Part shown: piece after piece, positions 13,742 through 21,897 of the stretch
Numbering within the stretch: position 1 is the stretch's first letter
Layout: the number at the start of each line of letters is the position of its first letter
NCBI GenBank assembly: GCA_964469165.1
Contig: CAYXXZ010000027.1
Location: 1-32,910, forward strand
Reading direction: 5' to 3'
Source of the DNA: CAYXXZ01 sp964469165
Lineage (GTDB): Bacteria > Pseudomonadota > Gammaproteobacteria > Pseudomonadales > Porticoccaceae
DNA length: 32,910 nt
Notes under the pieces: model-generated
The model's input: the letters and a program-made list of their open reading frames with translations, nothing else
Told to the model about the DNA's origin: nothing
Database searches by the model: none
Made by a program: the position numbers and the translations under genes

Positions 13742-14209
13742 TCAGACGGGTTCGAGCACGACAACGGGTACCTCGCGATCCGTTTGCGTCACCTGTACTT
13801 CATAAAGCGGCCAGAAGCCGGTCATCATTTTCCATAGTTTTGCTCTCTCCTCCCCCTCGGCGCGCCGACCGCGAACCAGAAACCTGTCCGCCTTGACCTG
13901 CAATCCGGCTTCCGGATTGGCCAGCAAATTCAGATACCACGCCGGATGCTCGGGTGAACCACCCTTGGTGCCCACGACAACGTAGCTCTCACCACTGCGG
14001 CCGAAAATGAGTGGACTGGTGTAATGCTTGCCGGATTTTCTGCCGACAGTGGTCAGCAACAGGGTGGGAACCTTGTTCAGATCGGAGCGACCGATCGAGA
14101 CACCGGGATCCCACCAATAGCCGTCTTCGCCATTGCTGTCGATGTAACGGACCAGGTGATCCCGAATCCAGTCCGGGAGGTCGGGAGAAACGACGGGGTC
14201 AAGTCGCAT
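13742..14209 (-). CDS. Deazaflavin-dependent nitroreductase-family protein (DUF385)
   Basis: The 155 residues match the split-barrel family typified by mycobacterial Ddn: LLLTTVGRKSGKHYTSPLIF near residues 50-70, YVVVGTKGGSPEHPAWYLNL near 75-95, then NPEAGLQVKADRFLVRGRRA. The GRKSG and HPAWYLNL-NP patterns are family signatures involved in cofactor binding. In actinobacteria these proteins use coenzyme F420. Whether a proteobacterial homologue uses F420, a flavin or another ligand cannot be decided here, and no F420-synthesis gene is in the window. The ATG at 14209 is preceded by AAGAGTG. It converges with the CBS gene and diverges from the TonB receptor region, and is probably monocistronic. 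Confidence 0.85.
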   Translation of the reverse strand: MRLDPVVSPDLPDWIRDHLVRYIDSNGEDGYWWDPGVSIGRSDLNKVPTLLLTTVGRKSGKHYTSPLIFGRSGESYVVVGTKGGSPEHPAWYLNLLANPEAGLQVKADRFLVRGRRAEGEERAKLWKMMTGFWPLYEVQVTQTDREVPVVVLEPV

Positions 14210-14522
14210 ATTCTGTGCACTCTTAAGTTTGGTGGCGAAAGTGAAGGCTATATTTTCTCGATTATCAACGAGAGCGCTATTGCCGCTACGCCGGGATCAA
14301 CCATTGTCAAAGCTGGCCGCTCGGATTTCCATGCCAGCTCCGGGAAATAAAATTATATCTATCAATTGATAGACATAGAAGGCACTTGACAATCTCTCAA
14401 GCTCTATATTAGCCTGTAACTAACGTTTGATATATGATTATAAATATTTGAGCTCCTATGGCCATGAACTGAAGGCAATCTCAAAAATAATGAATTTCGA
14501 CAAATAACAAGTAGAGGTGTAT
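14210..14522 (+). promoter_or_regulatory. 313-bp AT-rich upstream region of the TonB receptor gene
   Basis: No gene is visible here. Composition drops sharply in GC relative to the DNA to the left, marking the start of the accessory block. A consensus -35 box TTGACA lies at 14386-14391, 12 bp after the palindrome at 14358-14373. Possible -10 boxes (TATTAG about 15 bases on, or TATAAAT near 14440) are not well spaced, so the exact promoter is uncertain. An AGAGG ribosome site at 14513-14517 serves the ATG at 14523. Confidence 0.4.
14358..14373. promoter_or_regulatory. Perfect 16-bp palindrome resembling a TetR-family operator
   Basis: TCTATCAATTGATAGA is its own reverse complement. It resembles the classic tet operator core (CTATCA...TGATAG) with one extra central base pair. 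It lies directly upstream of the TTGACA box for the TonB receptor gene, a position from which a regulator could control the whole block. No TetR-type gene is in the window. Confidence 0.5.
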
Positions 14523-16694
14523 ATGAAGAATATTTTTTACAAAAGCATCTTGCGCGCAGGCCTTGTGCCAATGACGGGTATAGTCGGGTTTATGCCTTCG
14601 GTTTTGGCGCAGACAACAGAGGAAGCAGGCAGGACCAGTCGCCTCGAAGAAATTATCGTTACTGCGCAGCGCCGAGAGGAAAGCCTTCAGTCAGTTCCTA
14701 TCTCGATTACAGCACTCACCGGAGATACTCTCTCCAAATCAGGAATCCAAGACACGAATGACCTTGCGGTCGCGACCTCAGGCCTCGTGATGCAGGTCGC
14801 CCGCACTACTGTACAGCCATTCTTGAGGGGCGTCGGAACCAACTCCAACTCCATCGGGGTAGAGAACGCCAATGCCATTTATGTTGATGGTGTTTATATA
14901 GCCGACTTGGCTGCTGCGACCTTCTCGCTCAACAACATTGATCGCATTGAAGTGCTGAAAGGCCCACAGGGAACACTTTTCGGACGCAACGCAACTGGTG
15001 GCCTGATCCACGTCATCACCAAGAAACCATCCTACGAATTCACTGGTAATGCACGGCTAGGCTATGCCAACTACGACACCTCGACTGGTAGTTTCTATGT
15101 CACAGGTGGCCTAACCGATAATATTGCAGCTGATCTGAGCGGCTACTTTTCCAATCAAGGAGAAGGATGGGGCAAGAGCCTCACTACCGGTCTAGATGTC
15201 AACAAAAAGCGTGAGTCCATGGTGCGCGGCAAAGTTCTTATCGAAGCCAGCGAACAAACCACCATCACACTGGCCGGCGACTATACGGAGGTCGATACGG
15301 ATGTCGCAACGACGCGACAAGTTGTCCCTGGCTCATTGCTTGTAGGAGGAGTAGCCTTCCAGGGTTCAATCCACGATTCCTCTTTGGGCATGTTAGATTC
15401 TGGTTCAAACGTCGAGCAGTACGGCGGTAGTGTGCGCGTGGATCATAATTTCAACAATGGTTTGGAGCTCATGAGCTTAACAGCTTATCGTGAGATGACG
15501 ACCTACTCCCGCCAGGACCAGGATGGCACAGCTGCAGACATCGTCGATGGCACCATCAATGAAGAGGCTCATACCTTCACACAGGAACTCCACCTTTTAG
15601 GAAATCATGGGCGCTTTAATTGGGTTACCGGAGTTTATTTTCTTGAAGCCGACGCGGGTTATACGCCATTGGCAATTAAGGGCTTGGGAATCGCAAATGG
15701 TACCGCATTACAGGAAATTTTCCGGAAACAAGATACGCGTTCGATAGCTGGTTTTGCTCAAACGACCATTGAAATATTTCCAGACACAAACCTTACTCTG
15801 GGCGGCCGCTATACTCGTGACGAGCGCGAAGCTAGTGGCGGTATCCATGTAACACCTTTTGCAACCGGTGTGACGACAGTGATCCCGCTCTCCGATGAGG
15901 TGACGTCCAACAAGTTCACCTACCGCGTCGCGCTGGATCACAAGCTGACGGACAACACCCTTATCTATGCGAGCCAAAGCCGGGGCTTCAAGTCAGGCTT
16001 GTATAATCTGCCCACAGCTTCAACAACACCCGTCAAACCCGAAACGCTGGATGCGACAGAGATCGGCATCAAGTCCGATCTGCTCGATGACCGGCTTCGC
16101 ATCAATGCGGCAGCTTACTATTACGACTACAAAGACATTCATCTCGCGCGTGTCGTTCCCGGTGGCTCTGAACTTCTCAATGCAGCAGAGGCTGAAATCT
16201 ATGGCCTTGACCTGGACCTCACAGTAGCTCCAACAGACAACTTTTTGCTAACCGCAGCGATTACACTGCTCGACACCGAATATACCTCCTTTCCCGACGG
16301 GCCATTCACTGTCCCTCAGGCAGGCGGCGGGAATTCGACCATCGCGGTCGATCTCAGCGGCAATGAGATGATCAAGGCGCCCAAATGGACCATGTCACTG
16401 AATGCCGACTTTACGCAGGAACTTGCCGGCGGCGAACTGCGGCTCAATGGCAACATCCATCGCAACGATGGCTTTTACTGGGAACCCGATCATCGTATCA
16501 AGGAGGACGGCTACACCTTGGTGAATGCGCAGGTCGCATGGACAACGCCAAGTGACGCGGTAACTTTCACCTTCTGGGGTCGCAATTTGACGAATAAAGG
16601 GTATGCGATAACCGTCAGTCAGAGCGCCCTCGGTGACCAACTCGGCGCGGGTGCGCCGCGCACCTATGGTGTTAGCCTAGAGACTCGCTTTTAG
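14523..16694 (+). CDS. TonB-dependent outer-membrane receptor
   Basis: A 22-strand beta-barrel importer energised by TonB-ExbBD. The start is the ATG at 14523, five bases after AGAGG; a GTG at 14517 overlaps that site. A signal peptide is followed by a TonB-box-like segment (LEEIIVTAQRREESLQSVPI near residues 43-62), the plug domain (ISITALTGDTLSKSGIQDTND; RIEVLKGPQGTLFGRNATGG near 140-160), and a barrel ending in aromatic GVSLETRF. Length 723 residues is typical for receptors of non-siderophore substrates found in sphingomonads and marine gammaproteobacteria. The IIVTAQRREESLQ-VP pattern is common in receptors beside catabolic clusters. As first gene of the co-oriented block it probably imports the compound that the block metabolises. 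The substrate is not identifiable. Confidence 0.93.
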   Translation: MKNIFYKSILRAGLVPMTGIVGFMPSVLAQTTEEAGRTSRLEEIIVTAQRREESLQSVPISITALTGDTLSKSGIQDTNDLAVATSGLVMQVARTTVQPFLRGVGTNSNSIGVENANAIYVDGVYIADLAAATFSLNNIDRIEVLKGPQGTLFGRNATGGLIHVITKKPSYEFTGNARLGYANYDTSTGSFYVTGGLTDNIAADLSGYFSNQGEGWGKSLTTGLDVNKKRESMVRGKVLIEASEQTTITLAGDYTEVDTDVATTRQVVPGSLLVGGVAFQGSIHDSSLGMLDSGSNVEQYGGSVRVDHNFNNGLELMSLTAYREMTTYSRQDQDGTAADIVDGTINEEAHTFTQELHLLGNHGRFNWVTGVYFLEADAGYTPLAIKGLGIANGTALQEIFRKQDTRSIAGFAQTTIEIFPDTNLTLGGRYTRDEREASGGIHVTPFATGVTTVIPLSDEVTSNKFTYRVALDHKLTDNTLIYASQSRGFKSGLYNLPTASTTPVKPETLDATEIGIKSDLLDDRLRINAAAYYYDYKDIHLARVVPGGSELLNAAEAEIYGLDLDLTVAPTDNFLLTAAITLLDTEYTSFPDGPFTVPQAGGGNSTIAVDLSGNEMIKAPKWTMSLNADFTQELAGGELRLNGNIHRNDGFYWEPDHRIKEDGYTLVNAQVAWTTPSDAVTFTFWGRNLTNKGYAITVSQSALGDQLGAGAPRTYGVSLETRF

Positions 16695-16797
16695 TCGATG
16701 GCGAAAGTGCTGATCGTTTTTATCATTTTGCATAGGTGCCATCACAACAACAGAGCACCGCCGCCCACGCCCTGGCGGAATACGCATAGAGAGAAAA

Positions 16798-17742
16798 ATG
16801 GCTGAAATCACCTCCAGATTTTCGCAAACCATGAACGAACTTCGCCTGCCAGCGATCGTGGCACCCATGTTCCTCGTGTCGGGTCCCAGGCTTGTGCTGG
16901 CAGCGGCACACGCAGGGGTAATAGGCTCTTTCCCCACGGCCTATGCGCGCACGCCGGAGGATCTCGAGCGCTGGTTCCTCGAGATTGAAAGGGGCCTGGT
17001 CGAAACACCACCGGGCATCCGCAAGCCAGCGCCTTATGCCGCCAACCTCATCGTTCATCCGACCAATCCCCGGGTAGATGCCGATCTTGATCTTATCTGT
17101 CACCACAAGGTGCCGATCGTGATTGCCAGTGTCGGCAATCCCGCCCGGATCGTGGAACGCGTTCATGATTACGGCGGAGTCGTATTGACAGACATTTCAC
17201 GTATCAGCCATGTCGAGAAGGCTCTGGCAAGTGGCGTCGACGGGCTTATCTTGCTGTGCGGCGGTGCGGGTGGACATACAGGCTGGATCAACCCTTTTGC
17301 CTTCGTGCCTGCAGTTCGCGAACTCTACGATGGCCCGGTAATTCTCGCAGGCTCTATTTCCAGTGGTCGCGGCATCCATGCGGCTCAGGCACTGGGCGCC
17401 GACATGGCCTATATCGGGACACGCTTTATCGCGACGTACGAGAGTGACGCGACGGACGAATACCGCCAGATGATCGTCGACAGTACGACCGACGATATTA
17501 TTCTTACCTCCGCGGTTTCGGGCCTGCCGGCGAACTGGCTGCGCGGGAGTCTGGAACGGCTGGGCTATACCGACTGGAACAATCCGCCGCCGGGCTCCTT
17601 CAGCGCGGAGAGTAATTTCAAAGCTTGGCGCGATATTTGGGGAGCTGGCCATGGAGTCGGCGAGGTCCGTACCATTGCAAAGGTCGAGGACATCGTCGCT
17701 GAACTGGAAGCTGAATATCTAACGCTTGCGGCACGTCATTGA
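16798..17742 (+). CDS. Nitronate monooxygenase-family flavoprotein (NMO/2-nitropropane dioxygenase)
   Basis: FMN-dependent TIM-barrel enzymes of this family oxidise nitronates such as propionate-3-nitronate; many relatives act on other enolisable substrates or as enoyl reductases. The 314 residues begin with the substrate/FMN strand LRLPAIVAPMFLVSGPRL, continue through GVIGSFPTA, and show the phosphate-binding and catalytic segment LCGGAGGHTGWINPFAFVP near 155-175 with the conserved His after GG, then VILAGSISSGRGIHAAQALG and YIGTRFIAT. The ribosome site GAGAGAAAA lies just before the ATG. It follows the TonB receptor by about 100 bp and precedes the acyl-CoA dehydrogenase. It may detoxify a nitro compound or act on a pathway intermediate; the sequence does not decide. 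Confidence 0.88.
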   Translation: MAEITSRFSQTMNELRLPAIVAPMFLVSGPRLVLAAAHAGVIGSFPTAYARTPEDLERWFLEIERGLVETPPGIRKPAPYAANLIVHPTNPRVDADLDLICHHKVPIVIASVGNPARIVERVHDYGGVVLTDISRISHVEKALASGVDGLILLCGGAGGHTGWINPFAFVPAVRELYDGPVILAGSISSGRGIHAAQALGADMAYIGTRFIATYESDATDEYRQMIVDSTTDDIILTSAVSGLPANWLRGSLERLGYTDWNNPPPGSFSAESNFKAWRDIWGAGHGVGEVRTIAKVEDIVAELEAEYLTLAARH

Positions 17743-17833
17743 GATCACAGATGCGCTCTGTGATCCATCGAGCACTATCCGGGAAAACTCCAAAAGACTT
17801 TCCCGGGAATGTCAACCAACGAGAGAAGAACCC

Positions 17834-18994
17834 ATGACCACGAGTTTAGCTGATCAACCACGCCCCATTTACTCAGAGGGACATATCCAGTTTCGGGAAA
17901 CTGTACGCACATTCTTCCGTCGCGAGGTGGAACCCAACATAAAAGAATGGGAGAAAGCCGGGATGTTCGATCCCGGATTGTTCAAGAAGGCCGCTGAGTA
18001 TGGCCTCCTGCAAGCGGGAATTCCCGAGGAATATGGCGGTATGGGTGGAGATTTCCTTCATCACGCCATCCTTCATGAGGAACACGGCTACACAGTGGCG
18101 GGTGCAAGCATGGGTGGCGGACTTGGCATCGACGGCTCTGCCTATGTCATCTGGGCCGGTGGTACGGAGGAGCAAAAGAAGGAATGGCTTCCCCGTTATG
18201 CCAGAGGCGAAACGATCGCCGAGGCATGTTTTACCGAGCCGCAATCAGGCAGCGACGTCGCGGGCTTCCGGACCTATGCCAAGCGGGACGGTGACGATTA
18301 CATCGTCAATGGCAACAAAATCTGGATCACCAACGGCAGCATGTGCACCATGCTGCCGACCGTGGTAAAAATGGAAACCGACGGCGGCGGGGTCGGCCTC
18401 TCCATTCTTCTCATCGATGCAGACTCTCCCGGTGTCCATGTCAGCAAGGGAATCGAGACGCTGCACCGTGGTTGCGCCAACGAGGCCGAGATATTTTTCG
18501 AGGACGTGCGTGTTCCCAAGGAGCGCCTCCTGGGAGGACAGCCCGGTGGTGGTTTCAAGCAGGTCATGTCGGTGCTAAACGACATGCGTGTGGTCGAAGC
18601 CGCTCGCTACCTCGCAAGTGCCGAGCTTGCCTTCGACCTGACCCTTGCCTACACCAAAGGCCGTGAAGCATTCGGTCAGCGCATCTTCGAGTTTCAGAAC
18701 ACTCAATTCAAATTGGCCGACATAAAAACCGAGCTCAGCATTACCCGCGCCTTCATAGATCAGTGCCTGGCAAAGACACTGACGGGTGAGTTGAATCCTG
18801 CGGAAACGTCGATGGCGAAACTCTGGGCGTCGGAACTCGAATTCCGCACGGCTGACCAGTGTCTTCAACTACATGGCGGTATGGGCTACGCGCATGAGAT
18901 GCCCATATCCCAGATCTGGACCCAGTCCCGTGTACACCGGATCCTTCTCGGTACATCCGAGATCCACCGGCTGGCCATCGGCAGGAGCCTGTGA
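17834..18994 (+). CDS. Acyl-CoA dehydrogenase
   Basis: FAD enzyme for alpha,beta-dehydrogenation of acyl-CoA thioesters. The 386 residues show the N-terminal helical domain (FRETVRTFFRREVEPNIKEW), ACFTEPQSGSDVAGFRTYA and IWITNGSMCTM for FAD/substrate, and the C-terminal helices with GREAFGQRIFEFQNTQFKLAD and QLHGGMGYAHEMPISQIW. The usual catalytic Glu positions look changed: the YEGT-type site reads ILLGT, and the LPQER-type site reads LNDMR. The true base may be nearby (Asp in LNDMR or Glu in RVVEAAR), or the substrate may be unusual. The start is the ATG at 17834 preceded by GAGAGAAGAA; the open frame extends upstream without homology. It lies 91 bp after the nitronate monooxygenase gene. 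I infer a role in catabolising the imported acid. Confidence 0.93.
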   Translation: MTTSLADQPRPIYSEGHIQFRETVRTFFRREVEPNIKEWEKAGMFDPGLFKKAAEYGLLQAGIPEEYGGMGGDFLHHAILHEEHGYTVAGASMGGGLGIDGSAYVIWAGGTEEQKKEWLPRYARGETIAEACFTEPQSGSDVAGFRTYAKRDGDDYIVNGNKIWITNGSMCTMLPTVVKMETDGGGVGLSILLIDADSPGVHVSKGIETLHRGCANEAEIFFEDVRVPKERLLGGQPGGGFKQVMSVLNDMRVVEAARYLASAELAFDLTLAYTKGREAFGQRIFEFQNTQFKLADIKTELSITRAFIDQCLAKTLTGELNPAETSMAKLWASELEFRTADQCLQLHGGMGYAHEMPISQIWTQSRVHRILLGTSEIHRLAIGRSL

Positions 18995-19150
18995 AGACAT
19001 GAAGGCTGAATCACCTGAATAATGAAGAATTTTCCTGCCATGGACGCAGTGGCACGGTTGACATCATCTCGGTAGGTTCTCCAGGAACTGGTGCTGTGGC
19101 GATCGAATATCATTTCTGATCTATAGATAATTTTTCAGAGGCAATTGGAA

Positions 19151-20134
19151 ATGTCAGACAAAATTGGTTGGGAGCAAGAGTTGCCCGTAGCAAAACTGCC
19201 GGACGATCCGGCATTCAGGGAGAATTACTGTTTCTGGGGTTATGACCGGGAGCGCGCTGTTGGTTTCTGGATCCATATGGGCCGCTGGCCACTGGATAAT
19301 CGTGTATGGCGTGAACAGGTGCTGATATATCTGCCGGATGGGGATTACCTCGTCCACAGGGCCTGGGGGCACCGCGAGTCGGACAAGGGGCCATCGAGCG
19401 CACTGCTGGATATCATCTGCAAGGAGCCAGGCAAGCACTGGCAGTTGCGCTATCGCGGGCCCGCGCGCAGAACGACCACGGAGGAAGTGCATGCGGGCGG
19501 CCTTTTGGAAGGGCCGCAAATACTGTTGGACATGGATATTGCCTTTACCAGTTCTGTGCCCATCTGGGACATGTCGAAGCATGTGCAGAACCAGGACTGG
19601 GCAAAATTTCATATGGAGCAGAATGGCCGGTTGACAGGGCCTATCACCGTGGATGGAAAAACCGTGGAGATGGATGGCTTTGGATGGCGCGATCATTCCC
19701 GCGGTCCCAGGAACATCTCCAGCCTGGTGCGTCATATATTCATCAATGGCGATTTACCTGAAGGGCGTTCGTTTGCGATCACCTATATTGAAACCGAGGA
19801 AAATGGCCAGGTTGTGTTGTCATTGGCCAAAGGAGTCATCTGGTCGGAAGGCAAGATCTATGAGGCGCACACGCCCAATCCACCCTTTTTGGACCCCGGC
19901 GTATTTCCTCCGCCCGAACACTACTCGATGACCCTGGTCAGCGAGCTCGGGGAGCTTCATATCGATGCCCACACGCCCTGTTCGTTGCCACATACGTCCA
20001 GCAAGGAGTACAACGTATACGATGGCGTCGCGCGTGGCATGGGGCATATTCTGTGCTATGAGCAAGGGACCGTATTCACCATTGATGGCCGGCAATATAA
20101 CGGCCACAGTGAGCGTTCACATCGAATGGAGTAA
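19151..20134 (+). CDS. DUF7064-like protein (CrtC/AttH-like beta-barrel fold suspected)
   Basis: A 327-residue soluble protein with no signal peptide. Visible motifs are FWIHMGRWPLDNRVWREQVL, LIYLPDGDYLVHRAWG, WDMSKHV near 140, and GFGWRDHSRGPRNIS near 175-190. The G-x-x-DHS-x-G-x-R motif is, to my recollection, characteristic of uncharacterised DUF7064/DUF7065 proteins that often neighbour APH-type phosphotransferases in steroid- or terpenoid-degrading bacteria. The fold resembles hydroxyneurosporene-synthase/AttH lipocalin-like barrels, suggesting a hydrophobic ligand; both points are inference. A paralogue lies at 24134-25126. The ATG at 19151 has CAGAGG eight bases upstream and is preferred over TTG at 19145. 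The APH gene begins within ten bases of its stop, so the two are almost certainly one transcript. The 156-bp gap before it holds no clear gene. Confidence 0.72.
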   Translation: MSDKIGWEQELPVAKLPDDPAFRENYCFWGYDRERAVGFWIHMGRWPLDNRVWREQVLIYLPDGDYLVHRAWGHRESDKGPSSALLDIICKEPGKHWQLRYRGPARRTTTEEVHAGGLLEGPQILLDMDIAFTSSVPIWDMSKHVQNQDWAKFHMEQNGRLTGPITVDGKTVEMDGFGWRDHSRGPRNISSLVRHIFINGDLPEGRSFAITYIETEENGQVVLSLAKGVIWSEGKIYEAHTPNPPFLDPGVFPPPEHYSMTLVSELGELHIDAHTPCSLPHTSSKEYNVYDGVARGMGHILCYEQGTVFTIDGRQYNGHSERSHRME

Positions 20135-20140
20135 GTGAAG

Positions 20141-21334
20141 ATGATGCTGTCAGATCCTAAACAGAACCCCTCCCCGGAATGGATCGAGGCCCTGCGCAAA
20201 CGGTACCCTACGCATGAGTACGTTGATGAGACGCTAACTCGAAAGCTGTTGCGGCGATCGGACCCTCCTCATTCTCCACAGCCGCTCGACCAGGTTAAAA
20301 GTAATCTGGAAGCGTTTCTCCGGAAAAGGATTGGCCACGATTTTTCGATATCTGCGATAAGAGGATTGGCGGGCGGCTCATCAAAAGAACAGTACAAGTT
20401 TTCTGTTGAAAGGATAACGGAGCGTGGCGAAAAGGATATCAAGGATTATGTGCTGCGCATGCGTCCGGCTGAATCTGTTGTTGAAACTCATGCATTGCGT
20501 GAATTTCAGGCACTTAATGCCGCTTATGGACAAATACCTGTACCCAAGGCGCACTGGGTCGATGCTTCGGGTGATGAGCTTGGGCAGCCCGCGCTCATCA
20601 CTGATTTTTGTCAGGGTGTGACAACACCCCCCTATGAGGGGGCCTACAATCCACGGAGGGGGATACCTGAGGCATACAGGGCAAAGCTGGCTCCACAGTT
20701 TACAGAGTATTTCGCCAGGCTTGCCAAGCTGGACTGGACCGAGTCCGACATGTCCGCATTCGATCAGCCAAGGGCGGGAACCAATGAAGGTGTAATAAGC
20801 TCAATTAATTGGTGGGAACGTGTCTGGGAGGAGGATTCCGCAGAGGCCTATCCGTTGATGACACTGGCAGCCCATTGGCTGAGGGAGAACGCACCGCCTA
20901 TAGATCATGTCTCTATCGTACACACAGACTTTCGTCTTGGTAATTTTTTGTTCGACCTTGAGAGTGCCGAAATTACGTCAATTCTCGATTGGGAGTTATC
21001 TCATCTCGGTGATCGGCACGAAGATCTGGCATTCTTTCTGAACCCTATGTTCACCAGTCAGGATGAGCAGGGCAATTTATTAGTAGGGCGACTGTTGCCG
21101 CTGGAAGATTTCATTGACAGATACGAGACGGCTTCTGGCTTACCCGTCGATCAGGAGCGCCTGGATTATTATATGCTTTTCAATGCCTGGCGTGGAACTG
21201 TGAATGCACTGGCCACGGCTACTCGCTGCATGATCGGTCAGAAAACCCATCAGGACATTCGCGTGGGCTGGATCGCGTATACCTCTGCGCTAAACCTTAA
21301 ATTAATCCACGAAGAATTGACGAAAAGGATCTGA
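20141..21334 (+). CDS. APH-fold phosphotransferase family protein (ACAD10/11- or LvaA-like kinase)
   Basis: The 397 residues have a protein-kinase-like APH fold: a nucleotide loop IRGLAGGSSKEQYKFSV near 70-86, the Brenner motif IVHTDFRLGNFLFD near 265-280 with catalytic Asp and Mg-binding Asn, and the second metal Asp in ITSILDWELSHLGDRHEDLA near 290. These are the residues needed for phosphotransfer, so the protein should be active. Relatives include antibiotic kinases, but the HxDFRLGN form and acyl-CoA dehydrogenase neighbourhood fit kinases that phosphorylate hydroxyacyl-CoA, as in ACAD10/11 and Pseudomonas LvaA. The ATG at 20141 follows GGAG by nine bases; GTG at 20135 is too close to it. 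The gene abuts the DUF7064-like gene upstream and a small-protein gene two bases downstream. Substrate is inferred only. Confidence 0.85.
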   Translation: MMLSDPKQNPSPEWIEALRKRYPTHEYVDETLTRKLLRRSDPPHSPQPLDQVKSNLEAFLRKRIGHDFSISAIRGLAGGSSKEQYKFSVERITERGEKDIKDYVLRMRPAESVVETHALREFQALNAAYGQIPVPKAHWVDASGDELGQPALITDFCQGVTTPPYEGAYNPRRGIPEAYRAKLAPQFTEYFARLAKLDWTESDMSAFDQPRAGTNEGVISSINWWERVWEEDSAEAYPLMTLAAHWLRENAPPIDHVSIVHTDFRLGNFLFDLESAEITSILDWELSHLGDRHEDLAFFLNPMFTSQDEQGNLLVGRLLPLEDFIDRYETASGLPVDQERLDYYMLFNAWRGTVNALATATRCMIGQKTHQDIRVGWIAYTSALNLKLIHEELTKRI

Positions 21335-21336
21335 TC

Positions 21337-21882
21337 ATGGTTCCCGATATTGAAACAAGATTAAAGGCTATTTTGAGATCCCTGCAGGAAGTGATCATTC
21401 CGGCGATCGACCCTGGCAAACAGCTGGCAAATGACCAGGCCAACATCGTTGTCGGGAACCTGTTGATGCTCCTGGATCAGCATGACAAGCAGGTTCACTA
21501 TGAATTGGCTGAGATACGGGACTATAGCGCACTGCTGAAAGAACTCATCAAGGAATTACAGGGGCAGCTCCTCGACAAGGAAGTTCTGGATGCTGGAAAG
21601 GCTCTACTAGAGGCTACAGCCCCGGTCGTGAAAATCAATCTGCCAACGTATGAGAAATTATCTCTTCAAAACCGCACACTCAAGGAATGTGTGGATACCC
21701 TGTTGCGTACCGTATTGACAGATGGTCAACAAGATGAAATTGCTGCGACGAGAAAGGTGGTGATGCAGTATGCCGAGCGCCAGCTGCTGAGAGAGCGAGC
21801 CTGGCTGATGAAAGCCGGATTCGAGCTGGACACCAATCAGATTCCGACACTGGATGCATTACTGACGAACGTAGAGATCTGA
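21337..21882 (+). CDS. Uncharacterised all-helical protein tightly linked to the APH kinase
   Basis: I do not recognise a named domain. The 181 residues look almost wholly alpha-helical and acidic/leucine-rich, with no signal peptide or membrane segment. Features include a region with IRDYSALLKELIKELQGQLLD (about 65-85) and a basic C-terminal helix QYAERQLLRERAWLMKAGFE. The ATG lies two bases after the kinase stop codon, with AAGGA eight bases upstream inside the kinase gene, so translation is coupled and the products are probably needed together. LvaB of Pseudomonas putida, a small protein that binds the LvaA kinase, offers a functional analogy by position; I see no sequence evidence for homology, and this protein is longer. 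Confidence 0.75.
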   Translation: MVPDIETRLKAILRSLQEVIIPAIDPGKQLANDQANIVVGNLLMLLDQHDKQVHYELAEIRDYSALLKELIKELQGQLLDKEVLDAGKALLEATAPVVKINLPTYEKLSLQNRTLKECVDTLLRTVLTDGQQDEIAATRKVVMQYAERQLLRERAWLMKAGFELDTNQIPTLDALLTNVEI

Positions 21883-21897
21883 ACATTGTCCACTGTC

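Noticed and set aside
19000..19150. Short frame starting at the ATG near 19022 and a TTGACA-like box before the DUF7064-like gene
   Set aside because: The frame is under 20 codons and no -10 box lies at a workable distance from the TTGACA, so neither a gene nor a promoter is supported.
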